64,000 bases of DNA from Daucus carota subsp. sativus (Eukaryota > Streptophyta > Magnoliopsida > Apiales > Apiaceae), in the NCBI RefSeq assembly GCF_001625215.2, contig NC_030383.2, forward strand, positions 48,356,380 to 48,420,379, in the 5' to 3' direction. The translations under genes and the position numbers were made by a program. The notes below the pieces were generated by a model that did no database searches, was not told the origin of the DNA, and saw only the letters and a program-made list of their open reading frames with translations. Positions 1-15,906 of this stretch are shown in pieces (position 1 is the stretch's first letter; every line of letters begins with the position of its first letter).

Positions 1-53
1 ATATGGTTAATATTTTGATTAAAATTTAATAAAAAAGTTAAAAAAATAATATT

Positions 54-470
54 ATTGGTCTAAAATTTAAAAGCTGTTTTTGATTGGTCCTAAAATATTT
101 TTCATTGATTGATTAACTCAATACTTTGGTTAAAATCTAATAGAAAGATAGTTGGAGAAGGAGTATAATTGTTCTAAAATTTAGGAGTGCCTTTTTTCTG
201 ATTGGTTAACTGGAGGCCATGCTTAAAATTTAATTAAAAGAAAGTTAGAGGTGGAATATTATTGGTCTAAAATTTAGGAGTGATTTCTGATTGGTGCTAA
301 AATAATTCCTTTTTTTTATTGGTTACCCGAGTCCCTGGTTAAAATTTAATAGAAGGAAAGTTGGAGGAGGAATATCGTTGGCCTAAAATTTAAGAATGGA
401 TTCTGATTGGTCCTAAAATAATTCATCTTTTTTCTGACTGTGGTAGACTCATGCATTATAATTTAGGATA
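54..470. repeat. Four diverged AT-rich tandem units
   Basis: A unit that starts with a variant of ATTGGTCTAAAATTTA recurs at about 54, 168, 261 and 376. The spacings are about 114, 93 and 116 bases. Each unit continues with a second 'gattggt-ctaaaat' block and then 'ggttaaaatttaatagaa'. The copies differ by substitutions and small gaps, so the array is old. There is no coding potential. It may be the inside of a decayed transposon or a short satellite relic. Confidence 0.7.
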
Positions 471-1320
471 GAATTTGCTAAACTTGTAAGATATTGTGTT
501 TCGACAGTATTGACTATAATGGTTAGTTATAATTTAAATATATTATTAAAATTGAATATATCAATTCAATGTGATAATAAATGATGTATAATTTTATTCC
601 GAATTTTTTACATATAGAGATTCGACAAATATATCAATGTATACTAGCCTAGGTTGACTAAAATTATAGATTATAGATAAGAAGAGATAAGGATGGTTTG
701 AAGTATGATATTTTCAAGACATTCATTATATTTTTTATTTTTAAGATGTCAAATCATTTTTAAGCTAAAAAATTTTCAGGAATGACTCTTGGCATACATG
801 TTCATGTTGTAAAACATATATATACATATTATTGTAACAATAGATTTTGTAAAACATGTTTTGCAAGATAATACGATTTAGATTTTGTAAAACATGTTTT
901 GCAAGATAATACGATTTATGAGATAGTTTGTTACAGAACGTAAGCAGACTAGACTACGAGAACTTCAATAAAATGGTGGACTCCATAAAACTTTATTCTT
1001 ACATCTAGTATATAATATTTTATTTTAAATCTTGTGGACTATGGACTCTACATAAAACTGATCGGTCACGATTAATTTAAAATATATAAATTATTATCAA
1101 TCCATTAAAATTAATAAAATAAATAAACTTTTTTACAATAAATATTAATTATATTATTTTTTTATAAAACGTTGTTTAATAAAAAAAAGAAAATAGTAAA
1201 ACTGAAAATGAAATGAAAAGCAGAAGCGTTAGGCAGTGGATCCAATATGTGGACCGTTGATATTCCAGTCACGCCACTTCACATAGTAACATATGTACAC
1301 ACATAAAAATATACTACTAG
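471..1320. other. AT-rich intergenic DNA upstream of the helicase gene
   Basis: No gene is supported here. The stretch holds the 38-bp tandem duplication listed separately and long A/T runs. The helicase promoter should lie in the last few hundred bases, but no clear TATA box could be picked out. Confidence 0.5.
842..917. repeat. Perfect 2 x 38-bp tandem duplication
   Basis: Bases 842-879 are repeated exactly at 880-917. The unit begins AGATTTTGTAAAACATG and ends ATACGATTT. There are no differences between the copies, which suggests a recent slippage or duplication event. Confidence 0.9.
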
Positions 1321-1450
1321 TAATTCATGTACGTCTCGGTTCTTGATCAGTCCTCAAGTGCACTTCCACTCTCTCATTCCATAAATATCATTTCACACCT
1401 TTTATACATACATTCCCTGTGTTGCATATTTGCCTTGCAAACCTCTTCAG

Positions 1451-1453
<3 letters not shown>

Positions 1454-1500
<47 letters not shown>
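1454..1500 (+). repeat. (CT)n microsatellite in the presumed 5' leader
   Basis: About 23 uninterrupted CT dinucleotides. It sits downstream of what looks like the transcription start region and about 1.4 kb upstream of the helicase ATG, so it would fall in the leader exon or the start of the leader intron. CT/GA tracts are common in plant 5' UTRs. Its length is probably variable between individuals. Confidence 0.9.
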
Positions 1501-1506
<6 letters not shown>

Positions 1507-2896
1507 GGGTTTCTTGAGCTTTTCACATTTCACAGTAACCGAGGTTAAAACCCTCAAAATCTTGCTGTTTTGTTACCTCTGACCCATTTTCTTGGTCAAA
1601 CTTTTTCAAATGCTGTTTTTATTCTGGGTTTTTTTCCAAGTATTTTTGTTTCTTTGTGCTGTACATGTGTTGGGTTTTTATTTTTGATGATTTTCAAAGG
1701 TGGAAATGGTAGAAATCTGTGTTTATTCACTCATTTTGTTGTTGTTGAAGCTGATAAAGTAATGTGTTCATGGTCCTGTATGTATTTTTGTGGGGATATA
1801 TGTATATCTTCTTGCATGGTTAGCTTTGTGTATTTTTGGGTTTTTCTATAATCATTTAATTCACATGCTTTGTTGAATGTGCTGTGTAGTTTGCTGATAA
1901 TCTTAATTATACATGGTTTTAAAACCCCATTTTATCTATTTATTTATTTGGCTTTTGTTTACGGCCCTGATATATTTTCTGAAACTAAAATGAGTAGCAT
2001 TTAGAACTACTCTGTTTAGAGAACTGTTTTAAGGATATTTGGTTACTAATGTAAAGGAAAGCGGCCTGGTCTATTGTTAACATTTGTATTTCTTGGTTTG
2101 ATGGACTCACTCAATATGCTTTTGTGTCCTAGGCTCCCACCCTTAGTTTAAACTATTGGGTTTAGGTGTGAATATATGTATTTTATATTTACTTTTCTTG
2201 TTACTTTTGTGCTTTACTCATCTTTGTGGATGGTGATTATTAAGTTGGCATGATATGTAGTTATTGCTACATTTTATGGAATTTGAGCCCATGAACCTTA
2301 AATGCTTTGTAATACTATGTTTTTTTCTAGAGCACCACCGACTTCCCACAAAATTTACCACATAAAGCAGAATTGGGTCTCAATAGCAAGAATTGTAGTA
2401 TTTATTTTAAACTGAAGTGGGCACAATATGTACTTATATTGCGCCTACCTAAATTTAGTATTGGTTTCTGTGTTTTATTTTTGAATGGCAGTCTTATGTC
2501 CTTTCAAATGCAAACTATATAGTATAATATTTGTTGTACACCATTATGTTGTGTTTGGTTGGGGAGATTGAAATGGAATGAGTGAAAATTATAGAAATAA
2601 GAGGGAATTTTCTTTAAAAAATTAATTTAAGTGCAAAATTGGTATGATGTGACTTGAGAACAATTTAGATTAGGAGAGAATGGAGCATTTTCTTCTCAAA
2701 TTGGGGTGTGATCTCTGGTATAGAATTTAAGGAATTGAATGGAGTTTTAAACAATTGTTCGTAACATAGTTTATGGTATTCCAGTTATTTACTGTCTAGT
2801 GTCTACCATGTCATGCTTTTAAGGACCCCTGTCATCTTGGAATTCTTGCTCAGTGTATATTTTCCTCCTGTAGTATCCTGAATAACAAGTTTAGTA
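1501..2896 (+). other. Presumed 5' UTR and leader intron of the helicase gene
   Basis: This T-rich stretch has no supported ORF; the short T-rich reading frames in it lack any family similarity. Its composition and position fit a long leader intron ending shortly before the ATG at 2897. Splice ends were not fixed: a donor near 1540 is only one possibility. It contains a MITE copy at 2544-2785. Confidence 0.45.
2544..2785. mobile_element. MITE copy, family shared with the element at 43391-43690
   Basis: The first 23 bases (2544-2566, ending TTTGGTTGGGGAG) are exactly the reverse complement of 43668-43690. The similarity continues through shared blocks such as GAGAATGGAGCATT, GTGTGATCTCT and AACAATTG, over about 240 bases. 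The distal inverted repeat is decayed or missing in this copy. The element lies in the presumed leader intron of the helicase gene. The superfamily is not determined. Confidence 0.75.
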
Positions 2897-7888
<4,992 letters not shown>

Positions 7889-8266
7889 TTACAAGAGTCC
7901 CTTGAATATTGTAGTAGATGCATACATAAGGGAAAGAAGTTATTTTGCTAGCATCTGGACGTCTACTTTGCCCTTAATATGCAAGTCCAAAATTTCCCTA
8001 GATTTTGGAACTTTCAAGTGCTAAGAGTTATGTGGTTTGTTGATATTTTTATCAGACATTACTAGTTGCTGGTGCTTTGGGTAAAGCAGGTTATGGTGGA
8101 TAGACATTAGTCATTACTAGTTGCTGGTGTTTTGGGTAAAGCAGGTTGATACCTTATGGTAGATGACATTGATCTGCCCTTATTTTGGAAGATCCATCTA
8201 TAGATTATTAGCTGCAAATGGGATCTGGCTGACACGTGTGAAATATGGCCTGCTATATATATACTT
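7889..8266 (+). other. 3' flank of the helicase gene
   Basis: Presumed 3' UTR and short spacer up to the MULE. A phrase of about 38 bases around 'ttactagttgctggtgctttgggtaa' is repeated at 8060 and 8115, a small local duplication. No other feature is seen. Confidence 0.4.
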
Positions 8267-8774
8267 GGGAAATTCCTAATGGTACCATTGTAGAATTGAT
8301 TTTTCCAAATGGTACCAATGACTATTTTGGGCTTCCAAGCGGTAACACCCAACTTTTGACTTCATCCCGCACATACCACTCTGTTAATCAAACGTTAATC
8401 AAGCTGTTAAGTAGTAACTAAAACCATATTTCCTTCCAAAATACTGTTACCAGCAAGTTAATACAATATCCAAAACAACCAACAAGTCTGAATCAATAAT
8501 GAACTACAGAAGTTTCACAAATGTCCCAAAATATGTTCTAACCATTTAAAGCATAATAAGCATAATAAAACAGGTCTGATTTAAGGCTGGGATTGAGATG
8601 GTGGACATTAAGACATGTTGATTTCAGTGGACTGTGATGTGTTGCCCTCTTTAGTCTGATCAGAAGCTTTCTTTTTCAGAGCTGCAGTTGCTTTCCCTGC
8701 CTTGGATTGATCCCTAATTCTTGGATGTCTAACCACTATTGGTCCACTCCCTGCTGCCTTCTTTTCTTTTGCAG

Positions 8775-10106
8775 TCAAACCTCCCTTGCAAGTTTTTGAA
8801 TTGTGGCTCTCTTCCCTTTCTGGTTTTCTCTTTCTTCCCTTCTCCTGTTTCTGCTTGGTCTCCTAACCCCTCTCTTCATTGCATGTGGCATGACAATAGG
8901 TAGATCATCATATGCAGGCCATTGGCTTTGGTCAGGTATGGGGTTAATGCTAAAACTATAAGAAAGCTTGTATGTCCTAACAGAGTACCATGCACTGACA
9001 ACATTGTGAGGATCAATCTTGGCATGAACCATAGCCCTTATGGCATGCCTACATGGGATGCCACTAATCTGCCAAGCTCCACAAGAACAAATCTTGTTAT
9101 TTAAAGATAAAGGAAAGTGAGATTTACCCTCATGAATTTCATACTCTCCTGGACTAGACATATATGCTTTGCAGCTTATAGTGTCCTTGCTAATAGCTTT
9201 CAACACCTTCTTTATCTTTGGACAAAGGTCATCATCCTTCCAAGTCATGGCAGCTTGACTTCTTGTGGCAATTCTTACCATGCACACTCTTCTAATACCT
9301 GTTTCAAGCAAATTATATATATAATTAGGAATATCAATGCAAAAATATGACATGAAGAATACAAACATTTATATACCTTCAAGTAAAGTCAAGACTGGTC
9401 TGCATCTATCAATTCCAAGAGTGGAATTGAAACTCTCCACAAAGTTTGAAGTGTTGGAATCATTACATACATTTGGATCAAATTTGTGTTTGCTCCAACC
9501 AGCAGGATCTCCTAGCTCTGCAAAAAATTTCATGACACTATCACCACCCACTTCTTTCAGCCTTTCCATTGCCTTCCTATATGTGAACTGTGATGTGGCA
9601 TTACAAGCCCTCCAAAAGAGAATATAGAGCAAGGGACCAGAAAATTGTTTTTTGTAATTTCTGGAGATGTGTCTACAACGATATCTCCTCTTTACAATTG
9701 GCCATACATCTAATAAAGTAATATCAATCCCCTGCAAGTGTACACATGATTATCATCTAAAGAGGAGATATTACTAAATGAATGTCTAAAATAAATATAG
9801 TTTGAAGGTACCTTTTGTCGATCAGAGATCACTGTCCAATCCTTTCTACTTGATTCTTTGAGAAGGTTGTAGAGATTCCAGAAAAACCATGACCAAGTTT
9901 CCTTGTCCTATCCTTTCTACTTGATTCTTTGAGAAGGTTGTAGAGATTCCAGAAAAACCATGACCAAGTTTCCTTGTCCTTAGCACTGACTATAGCATAA
10001 GCAAGTGGAAAAATCTCATTGTTAGCATCCAGAGCCACTGCTGACAGTAGAACACCTCCATAATCTCCCTTGAGGTGTGTTCCATCAACACCTATTAAAA
10101 ACTGTT
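8775..10106 (-). pseudogene. Broken MULE transposase (C-terminal two thirds)
   Basis: Minus-strand pieces read in order. 10106-9910 has the first catalytic region (VDGTHLKGDYGG, then ALDANNEIFPLAYAIV). 9736-9378 contains FVESFNSTLGIDRCRP. 9300-8775 has the SWIM zinc finger (CSCGAWQISGIPCRHA). The gaps at about 9812-9737 and 9376-9302 have good minus-strand GT-AG ends (AAG/GTACCT to TTGCAG; GAAG/GTATAT to AACAG), so they look like true introns. A 71-bp tandem duplication at 9839-9980 breaks the frame, because 71 is not a multiple of 3. The N-terminal DNA-binding part is absent. Together these make an inactive transposase gene. Confidence 0.85.
9839..9980. repeat. 71-bp tandem duplication inside the transposase
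   Basis: Bases 9839-9909 are repeated at 9910-9980 with no difference seen. The unit starts ATCCTTTCTACTTGATTC. It falls in the transposase core and shifts the reading frame. Confidence 0.95.
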
Positions 10107-10620
10107 AACTATCATACATAAACACATATACACCGATAAACTCGCACATATACACTGATAAACCCTAAAATAATTAATTAAGCCGCGAAAGAAATATATA
10201 TATGTATCAATTATATAGAGTAATTGAAGGTGAAATGCATAACTTATACTTTGATCAGTGTTAAATTAAGTAGCGAGTGGCTGTATTGTTCTGTATCTCG
10301 ATCAATCCCCTCCGTGCAGCAAAACCCTAATCCTGTGTGCGTGCAGAACCCTAATCCTATGTGCGTGTTTGATTCTGTGACATTAAACCCTCGTACCCGA
10401 CTAATGACCCAAATAGCTGTTTTTTTATTTTTAATTCATTTTATTTTAATTAATTTTTTTAATTAAATCATAATGGATTAACATTTTATTAACGTTAACT
10501 AAACGGAGTGGTATGTGATGGATGAAGTCAAAAGTTGGGTGTTACCACTTGGAAGCCCAAAATAATCATTGGTACCATTTGGAAAAGCCAATTCTACAAT
10601 GGTACCATTAGGAATTTCCC

Positions 10621-13600
10621 TATATATTTTAACTTTTTGGTTCCATGTTTTTTTTAATTTGTTTTTAATAGAGGAAGTATCCTTGGAAAAAAACTATTAC
10701 AGAATATATTAAATTTAATTCAACAATGTATATGAGAGAATAAAACTACTGTATTTTATTATTCAAAATAGAAAAAGTATTATTAAAATATTTGACTTAT
10801 GCTATTTGTTTGTGCTCTCGCTATCTGGTTGTTTTTTTATATTAATATTAAGGTTCGTTTAAAAAGATGTAATAATATATATACTCTTTATAATACATTT
10901 AACAATATAAGTATGTACGAAACGTATAATACAATATAATCAATTATTTTAAAGATAAAGTGGCACAATATTTGTATATATTAATCGAAAAATGTTTTCT
11001 TAATTATTTAATATGGACCTAAATAGTATACATGACTGGATCCTATATTTAGTTTATTTATATAACAAAAATAATAAAAATTCTATGATTTATTTATTAA
11101 ATATGGAAGCGGTATAAACAATCATGAGTAACTCTAGAGATTAAAAACCCTTTGATAAAAAAAATAAATTGACATATCAAAAATTAAAAATATAAATAAT
11201 TTCATAAAAATATCACACTCAACGCTATTGTCTCTTTGTATATAATTTTAGTCAACTTTTTATGGCCGACTATATTTGTTAAATCAATACATATATGTCA
11301 CAAATATCACGTAATTTGTTATTATATTAAAATAATGTTGATTCAGAATAGATAGAAAGATGTAAATTTTATATAATACTCCCTCTGTCCTCCTCATTTC
11401 TTTACATTACTTTTTGACACTCTTTTCAACACTCATTTAAAAAGTATAGTTTCATAATATATTTTTAAATTTTTTTTACAAATATAATTTTACTTATTTA
11501 TGATAATAACATGTTTATAATTTCACCTGAATATGCCTTATAAATAACAAATATTAGAATGGTACAAGATTATTTGTTGATTATTTTATTATTATTATTA
11601 TTTGTTCAACCCGATTATTATTGTTCTTAATGATATTTTCTAACACTATTAAACAAAAATTTCACAAAATAATAGAGAAAGTTGATGTATTAATTTATTT
11701 TTATTTCATTAATTTTTTCCAATAACTGGAATCCATTACCAGCACACAATAAAATAATAATAGAAAGATGATCTTTATAATAAGACATTTACAAGTTTTT
11801 AAATTTTTTAATGTTCCCCTTTAGTTTTAAAATAATTTAACTTGGAGTGAAGATTATGATTAGCAAATATACAAAAGTTATCATACCAAATACTCATCCC
11901 GTCCCATTTTAGTTGTCACTTTTAGTTTGTGCTGATCAAATTGACTAAAGTTTGACTCAAATTTATTAATTTTTATCAAGTGAAAAAATTAAAAAAAAAT
12001 ATGTCACCGAAAATAATTTTTAATCTATTTTAAATTTAATTTTTAATTTTTTAAAATAATGAAATAGTGACTTATAATCCTTCGTAAAAAATTAGTCAAT
12101 TTGACCAATAAAAATAGAAATGTGACAAGTAAAATGGGACGGAGGGAGTATTAATTTGGATATAGATATTCAGTTGGGACATCGCAAATTAATTTTACCA
12201 AATTAATTAATTACAGAGAATCATTTATTGAGAGGCAGTTATGAAATATCTATGAAATCTATAATATGAGATATTAGTAGGATATTAGTGATTCTGCCAG
12301 ATATATAATCTGAGATACCGGTGGGTCCTGAGCCAATTTATAGGTGATATTGTATTCAAATTTTTTGTATGTTTGTGGCATATGAATGACATGATCTTAT
12401 TTGCTTTCTCAAACCAAAAATCAATGAGATTTTCTGTAAAGATTTATCGTTTAGAATTGCAAAACGTAACTCTTCTATCTATCATGTCACAAATACGTAA
12501 TGCTTACCAAATAAATATAGCTCTTTGTTTATACTAATATCAATAGTATATTTTAGTGTTTCGGATTAAATTATAATGCTAATTAAATTTTTAACAATAT
12601 GAACTAAAATCATATTAATAACATATTTCTATAAAACAAATAAATTATTAACAAAATTAAGTTAGAAATTGTTTTTAAATAATTTCTAAATCATAGATAA
12701 ATTAACTTCGATACACTTATAATTTCTAGAGTGCATCAAGATATATATAATTTTTTTGTTATGTGCAGTGCATCTCATGGAAGGGCTCCTTAGGCTGTTT
12801 ATTTTTGGTGTAATAATATATTTTGATTGAAATAGGTTTTCGAACGAAGGTTCATGTTAAAAATATTAGGCTAAGTAACTGGACTTTATTAAATTTTTGT
12901 TGTCGTTTTTAGGGTAGACATGTTTTAAGTACGCTTTGCAGAGGGAATAATGGGCTCAATTAAGTTGGCTCATTAAATAATCGGTTAAATATTTCTAGGG
13001 CAGACCAATATACCAACCAGACAAGTTCGATTTATTGGGCTGTACTAAGTTCGTTAACTTTCCTGTACAATCAAGATCCTGAATCATAGCGTGGGTTGGA
13101 TATTCTCACGGAACAAACCAACATACGAAAGTTGGGTAACTTAATTGGGCCCGTTACAGAACCTTCTAACTAAACCTTCTAACTGAGGATAACAGTGACT
13201 TAAATAATCGATCCAATTTGACTCAATCTGTTATAAACGGTTACTTCAACTGGTCCATGCACGGCCTTTTAAAGAGTCCAATCCGAATTTTAACTGCTAA
13301 CAAAATTGTTTAACAATACAAGTACATAGTTCATTTATTCTCGTCCCAAAGACAACGTTACTTAGCATTTACTGTAGGAAACCATTTGACGTGCTAGGTC
13401 AATATATAAACGTTATAAAATCCGTTCAATATTAGGGTTCGACAAAGTCATAGGATGATTAAACTCTATAATAAAACTTAACTGACAATTGACAATGATA
13501 CAGTACAGGCATTTCTTTGTTGAGTATGCATGATATAAGTTAAAAAGCATGCTATAATAATTTCCTACCCATTTTTATCAACGTACAGAAATTAGTATAT

Positions 13601-14125
13601 ATGGTGGTAATAGATGAGGATTGTCTTTCTTGTTGGTTGGTTTTTAATTTTAATTTTTAAAATTTTATAGACAAAATTTTATTTTAGAAGATGTAAATTC
13701 GAGGATAGTGTATTTTTATTTAATTTTTTTGTACATTTTTTAAATTAAATTATAGATTTATAGCATAAAATATATATTAAATATTTATCAATTTTTTCTA
13801 AAAATTAATGTATAAAAATTTGAATAAAAAATTTAGCATTTTAAAGTTGTAACAGATAAATACTTTTTTTATTATTTGAGAATTAAATATAATTAATCAC
13901 ATATATTATGCATAATGTAAATATGATTCAATTTTAAAAATGTGTCGTAAGCCTTTTGTAAGATAAAACGCCATGCAAACACACAATCTCATCATTGCAT
14001 GGTCAAGCTGATGTTTGACTACACTAAGAAAATAAGATTTTACTCATTTCTCTACTTTGCTTCTCCACCGCCAGATCAAAATCCAAATAAACGGCCGTGA
14101 TGAGCCTAGCCACCCTGAGTCCCTC
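10621..14125. other. AT-rich intergenic DNA with a Stowaway MITE
   Basis: No supported gene in 3.5 kb. Apart from the Stowaway at 11889-12151, a lone Stowaway-like end (CTCCCTCTGTCCTCCTCATT) is seen at 11380 without a matching partner. The last 100 bases before the MYB gene hold its core promoter. Confidence 0.6.
11889..12151. mobile_element. Stowaway-type MITE
   Basis: The left end reads TACTCATCCCGTCCCATTTT and the right end, reversed, TACTCCCTCCGTCCCATTTT. The inverted repeat runs on for about 55 bases through GTCAAATTGACT-like sequence with mismatches. The CTCCCTCCGTCCCA core and TA flanks are typical of Stowaway (Tc1/mariner-derived) MITEs. Confidence 0.85.
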
Positions 14126-14133
14126 TATAAATA
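14126..14133 (+). promoter_or_regulatory. TATA box of the MYB gene
   Basis: TATAAATA, 106 bases before the ATG at 14232 and followed by a C/A-rich leader. The start of transcription would fall near 14158. Confidence 0.75.
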
Positions 14134-14231
14134 CAGACTCCTCTCTATGAACAGTGTATCACACACCATCTAGTTGCAGAGAAACATAACCATATAAACC
14201 ATCACTCTCACTTGTTCACTCCTCTCCAAAA

Positions 14232-15906
14232 ATGGTGACTGAATCCAACAACTACCGTCAGAATTTCGGCTTTGGACCAAACAGTTCCATGTTTGGTAAT
14301 AACCAAATGAATCCAATGAATCAGCAAGTGGCTTACAACATGTCACAAAGGGCTCCAATGAATCTGCACTTTCAGAATCCTGGCCGTCAGATTCCTGCCA
14401 TTGGAGGGTCTTCTGTGAATCCGCCTGCTCAGAATTTCTTTGCGGATCCGCCTCTGTTTGCTGCACCAGGTGGTCATGGTTCTGCTGCTGGTTACATGAC
14501 AAATAATGGATTGGTGCCTGCTGCATCCGGAAATGACTATCCGGGCTTGTTTCATTCCAGTGCATCACAGAATCCAGTGGCGGTCCAACCCCGTGCTTAT
14601 CCGGTTCCAGCAAATCCAGGCGTGGGGGCAGGCAGGGCACCGGGCAACCGAAAAGCCAAGAAGAGGAACCAGAGGAACCCTGGGAACAATATCAAAGGCC
14701 ATTGGATACCAGCTGAGGACAGGTAATTTTTTTAAGTTGTAATAAATTTAGAATCAATTAATTATGTGCACATAGAATAAATTATGCATTTTGATGAATT
14801 AATTATTCGAAAAGAAATTAATTAATTGAGATTTTGTGCAGAATGTTGCTGGATTTGGTGGCCAAGTATGGAAGCAGGAAGTGGAGTCTCATTGCTAGGA
14901 TGATGCCTGGGAGGCTTGGAAAGCAGCTGAGAGAAAGATACAACAATCATCTCAAGCCTGGCTTGAAGGTTTTGTTTTTCTTGATCTCTGCATTTTATCT
15001 TTCTAACTCTGTGCTTGTAAAATTAAATATTTATTAAGATTTAATTATCATAAACAAAACTATGCTCATACAACAATATCTGCCTGCCAACTAAGCAATT
15101 GATTAGTGGGGTCTTTGCTGTATACGTGGATTTATTCGAATGCCATTATTATTATAATCAGATGGATTTTGATGAATATTATATTTGTTATGGTCTTGGA
15201 ATTTAACTTTATTTCTGTTTCAAATTATCATACGACATTAACTGTATATTAATGTTATCTGCACTGTATCTTCAAAAGATTCCATTATATTTATTTTCGA
15301 TTATTTGTAAGTTTTTTCGGTTGTATCATATACGTGCTGTCACCTTTTTATTTTGCTTTTATTATGACACTGTGACGTGTGTATTTAGGATATATATATT
15401 CCTTTTGAAACATTTTAATTAATTGTGGGTCCATGTATGTTAAACAGAAAGAAGCCTGGTCCCCGGAAGAGGATATGAAGCTGATTAAGGCCCATGAGAA
15501 GATAGGCAACAAATGGGCCCAGATTTCAAAGCTGCTACCGGGCCGTAGCGAAAGTGATATCAAGAACCGCTGGAATGCCACCAAGAGGAAGTGCATCAAT
15601 GCCATATCCAAAACCCATACCAACCCAAAGCCCAGTTCGCTGTTTGAGAACTATGTGAAGAACATGTTCAACCGAATGGTCCTGAACAGCAGCCCAGTAT
15701 CAGCTGAATCCACTGTGATGACTGGGTCTTCCTCTGGAGGCAGCAACTATCAGATGGCTGTGACTGATGCTGATGGATCAGGTGGCGTTGATGATGGGCT
15801 GATGGACTATGGGCTGCAGTCTTCTTTTGATCCAAATGTGCTGGCTAATCATGGACAAAGCTCACAGTTTGAGTCCATGAGTTACATGGAAATGCTCCTT
15901 CAGTAA
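14232..15906 (+). CDS. R2R3-MYB transcription factor, MYB98/MYB118-like clade
   Basis: DNA-binding transcription factor, expected to be nuclear. Three exons, 14232-14722, 14842-14968 and 15448-15906, join in frame to 358 residues. The first 154 residues are a low-complexity Asn/Gln/Pro/Gly-rich region ending in a basic stretch (RKAKKRNQRN). R2 spans about 155-206, starting KGHWIPAEDR. R3 spans about 207-254, with KEAWSPEED and NKWAQISKLLPGR. The KGHW start, RKWS and KNRWNATKRK resemble the MYB98/MYB64/MYB118 group, whose studied members act in the female gametophyte and seed. Two residues in R2 are unusual: the Cys of the common KQCRERW motif is Leu, and the third Trp is Tyr (KQLRERY). The last 100 residues are acidic and Ser-rich, a possible activation region. 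The clade call rests on motif memory, not a tree. Confidence 0.85.

Larger units (their letters stand above)
8267..10620 (-). mobile_element. Mutator-like element (MULE) with long TIRs and 9-bp TSD
   Basis: Terminal inverted repeats of about 135 bases (8267-8403 and 10483-10620) begin GGGAAATTCCTAATGGTACC and are roughly 90% identical by eye. The flanks are TATATACTT on the left and TATATATTT on the right, a 9-bp target duplication with one mismatch, the size typical of MULEs. The inside carries a minus-strand MuDR-type transposase fragment. At 2354 bp the element is shorter than usual autonomous MULEs, and the N-terminal part of the transposase is missing, so it is internally deleted and probably non-autonomous. 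Confidence 0.92.

Noticed and set aside
780-1060. Possible relative of the foldback at 41969
   Set aside because: Only short words such as AAAACATGTTTTGCA are shared; no TIR could be aligned.
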